Of a DNA stretch of 45,422 bases, positions 33,138-41,439 are shown piece by piece. Under the pieces are notes generated by a model. That model saw nothing but the letters and a program-made list of their open reading frames with translations. It was not told the origin of the DNA and searched no databases. Source of the DNA: a virus; IMG/VR virus record IMGVR_UViG_3300042483_000182, positions 1 to 45,422 of that record. One strand, written 5' to 3'. Position 1 is the stretch's first letter; every line of letters starts with the position of its first letter. The translations under genes were made by a program, and so were the position numbers.

Positions 33138-34955
33138 ATGGCATCCGGCTTATCTGACGTAAAACTAAATCTAGTTAATAGCGTCAAAACCGCTGAAGAG
33201 TTTATTAGCTGGCTAGGCGAGCGTCGACCATACAACGCAATTGCAATCGACACTGAAACAGGCGAACTTCCAGGGCACCCACGCGGCGACGCCCTATCTC
33301 CTTGGCATGGACGTCTACGCTTAGTTCAGGTAGGTGACGGACAGACCGGTTGGTCCATCCCCTGGGACGAGTGGAACGGGGTTTTCTACGAAGCCATGAG
33401 CAAGTTTGATGGATTGATTGTCTGTCACAATATTGCCTTCGAGGCCCGCTGGTTTGATGTGCAATCCCGCTGGGACATGCCTTGGCACCGGGCGCACGAC
33501 ACCATGATTATGGCTCAGCTTATCGATCCACTGGGGTCAGGCGCGCTAAAACGTCTCACCGCACGGTATGTTGATGCACAGGCTGCCCAGCTCCAATCAG
33601 TACTAGACCAGGAACTAGCTAAAAACGGCTGGACCTGGGGAACTGTGCCTATTAACTTTGAACCTTACTGGGCCTATGGTGCCCTCGACACTGTCCTAAC
33701 TATGCGTCTATTTGAGCAGTTCTGGGAGAAGTGCGGTCCGGGTCAGCCTTATTCTCAGGCGTACGAGCTAGAGATGGCTACCCGAAAGATTGTTACCCGT
33801 ATGGAGATCAACGGCGCTAGGCTAGATCTAGACTACTCTCAGAAGAAGTACGACGAGCTGGTGAACTACACTGAACAGGTAAAGGAGTGGGGCAAGTCGC
33901 ATTACGGCATGTCCATAACCAGTAATATCCAGCTAGTCAAGATCTTTGAGAGCCTCGGGGCTGAAATCACAGAGTTCACCCCATCAGGGCAGAAGTCTGC
34001 CTCTGCCGACCAGCTAAAAATCTTCCTACAAGAGGGTAACGCAGAAATCAAGCAGCTGGCTGACGTTGTGCTCAAACAGAGAAAAGCTGACAAACTAGCC
34101 AACACATATTTCAAGAACTTCATTAATGACAATGTAAATGGTTTTGTACACCCATCTGTAAAGACAATGGGTGCCCGCACCGGTCGCATGTCCATCCAGA
34201 ACCCAGCCCTACAGACTCTTCCAAAGGGAGACGACACAGTGCGCCGCGCGTTCTTGCCTAAAGATGACGACCACGTAATCATCACCTCGGACCTTGACCA
34301 GGTTGAGTTCCGTATGTTCGCATCGCTATCTAAGGATCCAAACCTAATCAGCCTATTTAACTTAGCTGACGCTACTGGCTCTGACCCGTTCACCGAGATC
34401 GGCCGCGAGATCTATCAAGACCCAACAATGCAGAAGTCAGACAAGCGTCGTGGACTTATCAAGGGCGTGGTCTACGGTCGTCTCTATGGAGCAGGTGTAG
34501 AAAAGCAAGCCGTTACTGCTGGTGTAGCCAAGGATCAGATGCAGGCAGTGTCAGACGCATTCGACCTACGATTCCCAGGCATGACCCTGTTCCAGAAGCA
34601 GGTCGAAGACGTGGGTATGCGCCGACTACGCGCAGAAGGTCAGGGCTACGTAAATACTTGGACTGGACGTCGCTTACCTTGTGACGAAGACCGAGTGTAT
34701 ACTCTGGTTAACTACCTAATCCAAGGAGGTGCTGCAGAAGTGTTTAAGTCAAACCTAATCAAACTAGACAAGGCAGATCTAACTGAACTACTTATTGTGC
34801 CCGTACACGACGAAATCGTACTAAACGCACCTCGCGAAGATGCGGCCGAGATCCAACAGATCGTACGCGAGTGTATGACCACCCGCGATGGCTGGTCAGT
34901 GCCTCTTACCGCTGATGTTGACGGACCTCTAGAGAACTGGGGAGCAAAGTACTAA
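33138..34955 (+). CDS. DNA polymerase I (family A) with 3'-5' exonuclease
   Basis: A 605-residue polymerase. The exonuclease domain shows AIAIDTETGELPG (Exo I) and LIVCHNIAFEARWFD (Exo II). Polymerase motif A is TSDLDQVEFRMFA, motif B is RRGLIKGVVYGRLYGAG and motif C is VPVHDEIVLNA, so all catalytic Asp/Lys/Tyr elements are present. There is no 5'-3' exonuclease domain. Start ATG 33138 with AAAGGA upstream; the longer frame from 33099 has no ribosome site. It heads the replication operon. Confidence 0.95.
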   Translation: MASGLSDVKLNLVNSVKTAEEFISWLGERRPYNAIAIDTETGELPGHPRGDALSPWHGRLRLVQVGDGQTGWSIPWDEWNGVFYEAMSKFDGLIVCHNIAFEARWFDVQSRWDMPWHRAHDTMIMAQLIDPLGSGALKRLTARYVDAQAAQLQSVLDQELAKNGWTWGTVPINFEPYWAYGALDTVLTMRLFEQFWEKCGPGQPYSQAYELEMATRKIVTRMEINGARLDLDYSQKKYDELVNYTEQVKEWGKSHYGMSITSNIQLVKIFESLGAEITEFTPSGQKSASADQLKIFLQEGNAEIKQLADVVLKQRKADKLANTYFKNFINDNVNGFVHPSVKTMGARTGRMSIQNPALQTLPKGDDTVRRAFLPKDDDHVIITSDLDQVEFRMFASLSKDPNLISLFNLADATGSDPFTEIGREIYQDPTMQKSDKRRGLIKGVVYGRLYGAGVEKQAVTAGVAKDQMQAVSDAFDLRFPGMTLFQKQVEDVGMRRLRAEGQGYVNTWTGRRLPCDEDRVYTLVNYLIQGGAAEVFKSNLIKLDKADLTELLIVPVHDEIVLNAPREDAAEIQQIVRECMTTRDGWSVPLTADVDGPLENWGAKY

Positions 34956-35419
34956 TGCGACACATTTTAGCAGTAGACCCAGGAAAAGCCACCGGCATGT
35001 GCTACTTCACGTGGGACGGTAAAGAGGACCCAACGATGCTTTGGTCCGGAGAGTATCAGCAGCACGAGTACGCTCAGCCTATTCGAGACGCTTTCAGATT
35101 CTCCCAGTCGCACGGGGTAAAGCTTGAAGTTGTGTGCGAGCGATTCACCATCAACGCTCAGACCGTTCGCAACTCGCAGGCTCCGTATTCGCTGGAGCAG
35201 ATTGGAATCCTAAAGCAGATTATTATGGACAATGGACGATCTCCCGAAGAAATCTTTTTCCAATCTCCAGCCGACGCAAAAGCAATGTTCACTAATGAAA
35301 AGATTAGAATCCTTGATTACTGGCATCGCGGAGGCGAGGGGCACGCACTTGACAGCATCCGACATGGCCTGCTAAGATTGGTCAAAAGTGGCTGGAAACC
35401 ACTAAAACTTTTAAAATAG
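34955..35419 (+). CDS. RuvC-like Holliday junction resolvase
   Basis: A 154-residue protein with the RNase H fold of RuvC: AVDPGKATGMCYFTW (first Asp at 7), VVCERFTINAQT (Glu at about 62) and EGHALDSIRHGLLRL (Asp near 136). It cleaves four-way junctions or branched replication intermediates. ATG overlaps the polymerase stop (TAATG). Confidence 0.88.
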   Translation: MRHILAVDPGKATGMCYFTWDGKEDPTMLWSGEYQQHEYAQPIRDAFRFSQSHGVKLEVVCERFTINAQTVRNSQAPYSLEQIGILKQIIMDNGRSPEEIFFQSPADAKAMFTNEKIRILDYWHRGGEGHALDSIRHGLLRLVKSGWKPLKLLK

Positions 35420-35497
35420 TCGAGATACTATAGCTTTTTGCTAATAATATTTCCTAAAATGTGATAGTATCTATTTAGAGACGAAAGGAACAACAAC

Positions 35498-37309
35498 ATG
35501 GCAGTAGGAGTAGAGCTGGACGAAACCGGCAAATACATCTTTATTAACGCTGACTGGCGTTACAAAGAACTGTGCAAAAGCCTACCTGGCTCGTCTTATG
35601 ACGGAAAATCCCAACTTTGGAAGGTCCCAGCGTCGTGGACATCCTGTCTAGCTTTACGCTCAACGTTTAAAGAAGACCTAGTTCTAGGCGATGCCCTTAC
35701 CGCATGGGCCAGCGCAGAACGCACCAACCGAGTAGACCCAAGCAACGCTCTTCGCGACCTAGAGATTCTTCCAGACGGAGAAGGCGATGAAGACCTATTC
35801 CCTCACCAACGCGCTGGAGTTAAGTACCTAGCAACCGCACGCCGCGCTCTACTAGCCGATGAGCCCGGTCTTGGCAAGACTGCCCAGGCTATCCGCGCCC
35901 TTAAAAAAATTCAGGACGATGGCGGAGAACCATTTCCAGCACTAGTCGTTTGCCCTAACACTTTGAAAAAGAACTGGAAGCGCGAGTTTGAGAAGTGGTG
36001 GCCAGGCGTACGCGTCCAGGTTATCAAGGGAACCGCTACTCAGCGTCGTAAGCAGTTTGAAGAAGAAGCCGATGTTTACGCAATAAACTGGGAATCTCTA
36101 CGCTCACACTCTCGACTATCGCCTTATGGCTCTATTGCACTAGCACGCTGCTCAGCCTGCGGTGGATTAGACGACCGCGTAACCGAGACCCGCTGCGAGG
36201 TACACCCGCGAGAACTTAACAATATTGACTTTAAGGCCGTCATTGCTGACGAGATGCACCGCTCAAAGGACCCTAAGTCTAAGCAGAGCCGCGCTCTATG
36301 GGCCGCCACCGGAGACGCAGACATTCGCTTTGCATTGACCGGTACCCCTATTGCAAATGACGTGCTTGATATGTGGGCAATCCTGCACTGGCTTTCGCCA
36401 GAAGAGTGGCCTAGCAAGACTAAGTGGATTGACCGCATGGTAAACACGATGCTCAACGCTTTCGGTGGCATGATGGTTCTAGGACTAAAGCCGCATATGG
36501 AAGCAGAGTTCCACGCAACTGTAAACCCACGCATGCGCCGCATGCTTAAGTCACGCGTACTTCCTTGGCTACCTGAGATGATGTTTGAACGTCGCGACGT
36601 CGAGATGTCAGCAAAGCAGGCAAAAGCTTACAAGGACATGCGCGACAACATGATTGCAGAGCTTGAAGGTGGCGGTGGGGCAGTGGTGGCACCAAGCGTT
36701 CTAACTCAGACAACTCGTCTACACCAGTTTGCTAGCTCTTTTGCAGAAATCACTGTAGACGAAACTACTGGAGAAGAGGTTGTGCTATTAGCAGAGCCAT
36801 CGTGTAAAGTAGATGCTCTAATGGATGATATTAAGAGCGGCGACTTTGGAGACGACTCAGTAGCGGTAGCCGCTGTGTCCCGTCAGCTAATCGAACTTCT
36901 TAGCGCACGTTTGACCAAGGAGGGAATTGCTCACGGCCTAATCACTGGTGCCCAGAATGAGGACCAGCGTCAGAAGGCCATTGACGACTTCCAGTCTGGC
37001 AAGACCAAGTGGATCCTGTTCACGGTGCAGGCTGGTGGTGTAGGTGTGACCCTTACCGCCGGACGTCGCCTAGTGATGCTTCAGCGCCCGTGGTCGCTAG
37101 TTGACCACAAACAAGCTCTAGACCGTATTCACCGAATCGGTTCTGAGATCCACGACTCTGTGATTATCATGGACTACGTGACCGAAGGTACCATTGAAGA
37201 ACGTGTTCTTCAGGTACTGGAAACAAAGGCAGACAACTTCGAGCAGATTGTCAAAGACAAAGATAAACTGTTAGAGTTGCTAAAAGACGATAAGGCTGGT
37301 AAGCTCTAA
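35498..37309 (+). CDS. SNF2-family DNA helicase/translocase
   Basis: A 603-residue SF2 enzyme: Walker A LADEPGLGKTAQAI near 129, Walker B VIADEMHRSKDPKSKQSRAL (DEMH) near 248, motif III ALTGTPIAND, motif V FTVQAGGVGVTLTAG and motif VI QALDRIHRIG. A short N-terminal region (about 1-90) resembles a HARP/substrate-recognition segment as in SMARCAL1-like annealing helicases (WRYKELCKSLPG; YDGKSQLWKVPAS). It probably remodels forks in phage replication or recombination. Extended -10 TGATAGTAT lies near 35463-35471. Confidence 0.92.
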   Translation: MAVGVELDETGKYIFINADWRYKELCKSLPGSSYDGKSQLWKVPASWTSCLALRSTFKEDLVLGDALTAWASAERTNRVDPSNALRDLEILPDGEGDEDLFPHQRAGVKYLATARRALLADEPGLGKTAQAIRALKKIQDDGGEPFPALVVCPNTLKKNWKREFEKWWPGVRVQVIKGTATQRRKQFEEEADVYAINWESLRSHSRLSPYGSIALARCSACGGLDDRVTETRCEVHPRELNNIDFKAVIADEMHRSKDPKSKQSRALWAATGDADIRFALTGTPIANDVLDMWAILHWLSPEEWPSKTKWIDRMVNTMLNAFGGMMVLGLKPHMEAEFHATVNPRMRRMLKSRVLPWLPEMMFERRDVEMSAKQAKAYKDMRDNMIAELEGGGGAVVAPSVLTQTTRLHQFASSFAEITVDETTGEEVVLLAEPSCKVDALMDDIKSGDFGDDSVAVAAVSRQLIELLSARLTKEGIAHGLITGAQNEDQRQKAIDDFQSGKTKWILFTVQAGGVGVTLTAGRRLVMLQRPWSLVDHKQALDRIHRIGSEIHDSVIIMDYVTEGTIEERVLQVLETKADNFEQIVKDKDKLLELLKDDKAGKL

Positions 37310-37311
37310 AT

Positions 37312-38277
37312 ATGAACGACGAAACGACACCAGAAGTAAAAACACCTTACACACTCTCCAACTCGGAAATCCAGGTGTTTAAGGATTGCCGACGTAAGTG
37401 GTGGCTCAACTACTACCGACGTCTACAGCCAAAGCAGACTCAGTTTACTGGAGCCCTAGCTCTTGGTTCCCGCATCCACGAGGCTCTAGACCGTTACTAC
37501 TCGTCTGATGGCGAAATCGGTTTGCTAGAGGCTCACGCTACACTTGTAGCCGAAGACATGGCTAAGCTAGTCGCTGACTACCGCGACACCACGGACCTAG
37601 AGTCTGAGGCAGAGCTAGGTCGCATCATGCTTGAAGGCTACCTCGAGTGGATGGACGAAGAAGGTATTGACTCTAACCTAGAGAAGATCTCTAACGAAGA
37701 GATTATCCAGATGCCACTCTTCGATGGAGAAGTTATTCTTCAGGGTAAGCTAGACATGCGTGTCCGCCGCAAGAACGATGGCGTACGCATGTTCCGCGAC
37801 TTCAAGACTGTGGGTGGCTCGTTCTCGGACTTTGCCAACCAGGCTCAGATGAACGAGCAGATCCTTACCTACATGCTCCTAGAGTCTGCACAGAACAAGG
37901 AACCCGGCGAACGCTCCGAGGGCGGCATCTTTACCATGCTAAAAAAGGTAAAGCGTACAGCTAACGCACGTCCACCGTTCTACGAACAAATCGAAGTTCG
38001 TCACAATATTTTCACAATGCGCTCGTTTTGGCAGCGTATTCATGGTACGATTAGTGATCTGATGAACGTCAAGAAAGCTCTTGACGTAGGTTCAGACCCA
38101 AACTTTGTGGCTTACCCAAGCCCAAACAAAGACTGCAAATGGAAGTGTCAGTTCTATACTATCTGTCCGATGATTGACGACGGTAGCGCGGCTGAGGCGG
38201 CTATTGAGCAGCTGTATGTGGTATCCGACCCATACGGTTACTACGGTAAAGACGAAGAGAAGAAAGGAACAGAGTAA
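37312..38277 (+). CDS. Cas4/RecB-like PD-(D/E)XK exonuclease
   Basis: A 321-residue nuclease: SNSEIQVFKDCRRKWWLNYY at about 16-35 (first Fe-S Cys), ALGSRIHEALDRYY near 52, EVILQGKLDMRVRR and RMFRDFKTVGG (D...DxK active site) near 140-172, and the C-terminal cluster CKWKCQFYTIC supplying the other three cysteines of a 4Fe-4S cluster. It makes single-strand ends for recombination and is coupled to the ATPase gene downstream. Confidence 0.9.
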   Translation: MNDETTPEVKTPYTLSNSEIQVFKDCRRKWWLNYYRRLQPKQTQFTGALALGSRIHEALDRYYSSDGEIGLLEAHATLVAEDMAKLVADYRDTTDLESEAELGRIMLEGYLEWMDEEGIDSNLEKISNEEIIQMPLFDGEVILQGKLDMRVRRKNDGVRMFRDFKTVGGSFSDFANQAQMNEQILTYMLLESAQNKEPGERSEGGIFTMLKKVKRTANARPPFYEQIEVRHNIFTMRSFWQRIHGTISDLMNVKKALDVGSDPNFVAYPSPNKDCKWKCQFYTICPMIDDGSAAEAAIEQLYVVSDPYGYYGKDEEKKGTE

Positions 38278-38279
38278 GC

Positions 38280-39053
38280 ATGTCAGATGTACAGCGTTCT
38301 CTAACCCTTATGGTCTATGGCGAGTCAAAGGTTGGTAAATCAACTTTTGCTGTCACAGCTCCATATCCCCGACTAATGCTAGACGTGGAAGGCGGCCACC
38401 GCTTCCTCCCAATCAACGTTCGGTATTGGGACCCAATGCGCGAAGAGCCACCAGTGGCTGACGGCACATGGGACACAGTAGTTGTGCAAGTTCGCGACTA
38501 CGATGTTGTTTTGAAGGCATTCCAGTGGCTTCAGAGCGGCAAGCACCAGTTCAAGTCACTAATCATTGACTCCATCTCGGAGCTTCAGGTTAAGTGTATG
38601 GACAACATTGCAGGCACCGAGCAGATGAAGATGCAGCAGTGGGGCGAGCTACTTCGCCACATGGGCGCGCTTCTACGCGACCTACGCGACCTAACGATGC
38701 ACCCAACCCAGCCTCTCGAGGCAGTTGTGCTCACCGCTATGGCCAAGCGCGGTCAGGATGACCTCATGCACCCCTACCTACAGGGTCAGCTTGCGGTCCA
38801 GGCCCCGTACTTCTACGATGTACTTGGATACATCTCTAACGAGACTATTCCAAACCCAGATCCAACTCAACTGCCTTACCGAGCACGTCGTATGTATGTG
38901 GAGCGTACCGACAAGGTAGAAGCAGGAGAGCGTGTTCAGGGTCGCCTAGGTGCGATTGTTGAGCAGGAAAACCTTGGTGTAGAGCGCATGCTTGACATCA
39001 TCTTCGGTGAAAAGACCGAAACCAAAAAGAAGTCTACCCAGGCTTCGGCATAA
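38280..39053 (+). CDS. Sak4-like RecA-family ATPase
   Basis: A 257-residue P-loop ATPase: LMVYGESKVGKSTFAVTAPY at about 10-29 (Walker A), RLMLDVEGGHRFLPI, SLIIDSISELQVKCMD (Walker B) near 95 and EAVVLTAMAKRG. These match phage Sak4-type single-strand annealing/recombination proteins, shorter than RecA. It sits between the Cas4-like nuclease and the SSB-like protein, a standard phage recombination trio. Confidence 0.88.
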   Translation: MSDVQRSLTLMVYGESKVGKSTFAVTAPYPRLMLDVEGGHRFLPINVRYWDPMREEPPVADGTWDTVVVQVRDYDVVLKAFQWLQSGKHQFKSLIIDSISELQVKCMDNIAGTEQMKMQQWGELLRHMGALLRDLRDLTMHPTQPLEAVVLTAMAKRGQDDLMHPYLQGQLAVQAPYFYDVLGYISNETIPNPDPTQLPYRARRMYVERTDKVEAGERVQGRLGAIVEQENLGVERMLDIIFGEKTETKKKSTQASA

Positions 39054-39086
39054 CCCCCTCTAGAATAGGAAAAATAAAAAACAGCT

Positions 39087-39668
39087 ATGAGTTCTCTTAA
39101 CTGGGCCGATTTAGTAAAAGATGCCGGCGAGGCCACCGGCAATTTCGAACCACTACCAGACGGTGACTACGACCTAAAGGTTGTAGAAGCACCAGCAGGT
39201 ACCACAAGCACGGGTAAAACCATGTTTAAGCTCAAGGCACAGGTCGTTAGCGGCCCGTACGCCAACCGCTTCATCTGGGACAACATCACCATCTCCCCTG
39301 AGAACAAGAATGCCCTAGGTATTTTCTTCTCAAAGATGAGTGCACTGGGTATCCCTCGTGAGTTCTTCACAAACAACAACCCATCAAACGCGCAGATCGA
39401 AGCAAGCCTAGCGGGCCGCACGTTCCGCGCACAGATCGCTTCTGAGCTCTACCAGGGAGCAAAGAAGAACAAGATCAGCCGCTACTACAGCGGTACCGGT
39501 GCTACCCCTGTAACACCAGCAACGCCATATGAGATGCCAGCTCCGGCTGCCGCAGCTCCGGCTCCAGCCCCGGCTCCAGCCCCAGCTCCAGCTCCAGTAG
39601 CTGCTGCTCCGGCTCCAGCCCCGGCTCCGGCTCCGGCTCCTGCAGCACCAGCTGACGCTCCGTTCTAA
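39087..39668 (+). CDS. Single-strand DNA-binding-like protein with Pro/Ala tail
   Basis: A 193-residue protein. The N-terminal 140 residues (FEPLPDGDYDLKVVEAPAGT; RFIWDNITISPENKNALGIF) form an OB-like fold as in DUF669-type phage single-strand binding proteins. The C-terminus is a Pro/Ala-rich linker (APAPAPAPAPAP) ending ADAPF, which resembles the acidic DxPF tip that SSB uses to recruit partners. It closes the recombination/replication operon just before a terminator. Confidence 0.8.
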   Translation: MSSLNWADLVKDAGEATGNFEPLPDGDYDLKVVEAPAGTTSTGKTMFKLKAQVVSGPYANRFIWDNITISPENKNALGIFFSKMSALGIPREFFTNNNPSNAQIEASLAGRTFRAQIASELYQGAKKNKISRYYSGTGATPVTPATPYEMPAPAAAAPAPAPAPAPAPAPVAAAPAPAPAPAPAPAAPADAPF

Positions 39669-39688
39669 CCCCAGACCGGAAGCAAATA

Positions 39689-39716
39689 GGGGGCATCGTG
39701 AAAACGGTGCCCCCTT
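39689..39716 (+). terminator. Rho-independent terminator of the replication operon
   Basis: GGGGGCATCGT-GAAA-ACGGTGCCCCC followed by TTACTC. Strong stem but only a short T-run. Confidence 0.65.
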
Positions 39717-39733
39717 ACTCAAGAAAGAAAAAT

Positions 39734-40756
39734 ATGGCAAAGATATATTTAACAGGCATGACAGCCCCTCAGGCTTCACAAAGATCTAACACGCGCAACT
39801 TTGCATTCGCTGGAGCGCTGCACAAAGCCCTAACTACTGCAGGACATGACGTAACTTGGGCAGACCCAAGCCTAGACGTCTCTCAAGATTTTTTTGACCA
39901 GTACGACTCCGTATTGGTGGGCATAGGCCCAATCACTAGCTTGTCGGCTAACCGAGTCTATGGTGCCCTAAATATTGTAGGGCTACTCTGGGGATCAGAC
40001 AAGCTCAGGCTTTTTGTTGACGCACCGGGTATGGCCCAGATGTGCGCCAGCTTGAAGTCTATAGACAAAACACCAACCGCCTTGATGAAGGAGTTCTACT
40101 CCTACAGAAAAGGATACAAAGAGGTAGTCTCAAATGTCGCACTGTCGGCACGAATTGCGACAGCTGTCAATAACTTGGCTACAAAAGAGTGGCCTCAAAC
40201 AATCTACCCAGGCCTACCGTGGAAGACGGATGAACAAGCCAGAGAAAAGATAACTGTAGACGTCCCTAAATTTAGCGGAATCTCTTTGGATGCACACCTG
40301 ATTTCTGAAGAGACTGCCCACGGCGAGAGATTCGATAAATGGGTAGTGGACTCATTTGCCACTAGAGATACTAAAAAACTAGTTGAAACTCTTCGCTACC
40401 AGACAGACCCAATGAAATGGAATAAAGGGGAGACTGACGATCAGGTTTACGGTCAGATGCTTCAGTCTGCTGGAGCAATCATAACCACCCATAAAAACGA
40501 TGGTAGCTGGTGGAGCTACCGATATGCTCAGGCTCTGAACGCAGGCGTCCCAATCTATACGTCCTGGAAAGAAACAACAGTTCTAGGAGAGCCATGGTCA
40601 CACTTGGCACACACCATTGAAGACTTCACTGACTTACAGAAGGCAGAACTATCTGCCAGACAAAAGGCAGAATATCTAAACAACACCCCAAATAAACAAG
40701 AATCTATCAAATACCTAGAGAGCCTACTTAACATCTCTCAGGTGGAAGGAAAATAA
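39734..40756 (+). CDS. Glycosyltransferase-like protein, GT-B fold
   Basis: A 340-residue protein starting MAKIYLTGMTAPQASQRS at ATG 39734; a longer frame from 39698 runs through the terminator hairpin and is rejected. It alternates strands and helices and has the late motif SYRYAQALNAGVPIYTSW near 270-287, like the donor-binding C-terminal half of GT-B enzymes. Family is inferred from layout, not a definite match. Given the adjacent replication operon, DNA could be the acceptor, but surface glycans or protein are equally possible. Confidence 0.6.
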   Translation: MAKIYLTGMTAPQASQRSNTRNFAFAGALHKALTTAGHDVTWADPSLDVSQDFFDQYDSVLVGIGPITSLSANRVYGALNIVGLLWGSDKLRLFVDAPGMAQMCASLKSIDKTPTALMKEFYSYRKGYKEVVSNVALSARIATAVNNLATKEWPQTIYPGLPWKTDEQAREKITVDVPKFSGISLDAHLISEETAHGERFDKWVVDSFATRDTKKLVETLRYQTDPMKWNKGETDDQVYGQMLQSAGAIITTHKNDGSWWSYRYAQALNAGVPIYTSWKETTVLGEPWSHLAHTIEDFTDLQKAELSARQKAEYLNNTPNKQESIKYLESLLNISQVEGK

Positions 40757-41178
40757 TGCGTAAAATCAACTACGAATGGGTCAAGGAGCAGTTTGCAGAC
40801 GCAAAGATCCGAGTCGGTACAGGAAAAGCCGTACTAAAGATGCTTAAAACCTGGGAAGAGATTGAGATGGATCCAGCCCAATCTAAAGACGTTCTAGATA
40901 TCCTATCTAAGGTCGGTTTAGGCCACTCCCTAATCGAAGTAAACAAAGACGAGGTCTGGGTACCGGCCCGGCGCGGTCAGATAGTTGTTGGCGACGTAGT
41001 TCGAGTTGCTCACAATGCCTTTGATATGACAGAAGTTGGCCACCTGCACAACGGCCGCAAGGGTATCGTGGTGGCTATTCGATCCGGAGACATCATCTTC
41101 AAATCAACAGACGAAAAAGAACCTAAGCTTGACGGAACTCACTACACCCCAGAGAAGCTAGAGAAGAGGATTCGTTAA
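40756..41178 (+). CDS. Hypothetical protein with an SH3/KOW-like C-terminal domain
   Basis: A 140-residue protein. The first half is helical (VKEQFADAKIRVGTGKAVLK). The second half, RRGQIVVGDVVRVAHNAF then NGRKGIVVAIRSGDIIFKS, has the beta pattern of KOW/SH3-like RNA- or protein-binding domains. I recall related proteins in actinophages but with no assigned function. TAATG junction with the preceding gene. Confidence 0.68.
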   Translation: MRKINYEWVKEQFADAKIRVGTGKAVLKMLKTWEEIEMDPAQSKDVLDILSKVGLGHSLIEVNKDEVWVPARRGQIVVGDVVRVAHNAFDMTEVGHLHNGRKGIVVAIRSGDIIFKSTDEKEPKLDGTHYTPEKLEKRIR

Positions 41179-41393
41179 TGACACGTGTCAAACTAGACAT
41201 TGTAGTCTTCGGTGACACTCACTCGGAAGTTCTAAGAAAGATAAAAAACTCTTTGATGAACTACCTAGAGATTGACGAGAGCTTTATCGGAGACATCTCG
41301 GAGTATGTCGACATGGAGGTAGAAATCTCTAACGCGGATCTTGAAGACGGGTATGACTACAAAGCCACAGCATACTGCAAACTCAAGAGGTAG
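41178..41393 (+). CDS. Hypothetical 71-residue protein
   Basis: Begins MTRVKLDIVVFGDTHSEVLR and ends with strands VDMEVEISNADLEDGYDYKA. The beta-alpha-beta layout recalls ferredoxin-like or ACT folds. Coupled to the preceding gene by overlap; function unknown. A terminator follows. Confidence 0.68.
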   Translation: MTRVKLDIVVFGDTHSEVLRKIKNSLMNYLEIDESFIGDISEYVDMEVEISNADLEDGYDYKATAYCKLKR

Positions 41394-41403
41394 TCGGTTC
41401 ACT

Positions 41404-41439
41404 AAAATAGGCTGAAAATTTATCTTTTCAGTCTATTTT
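41404..41439. terminator. Bidirectional terminator
   Basis: AAAATAGGCTGAAAA/TTTTCAGTCTATTTTT, a 15-bp stem with a single G-T mismatch, T-run on the right and A-run on the left. It separates the rightward operon from the leftward tail genes. Confidence 0.8.
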
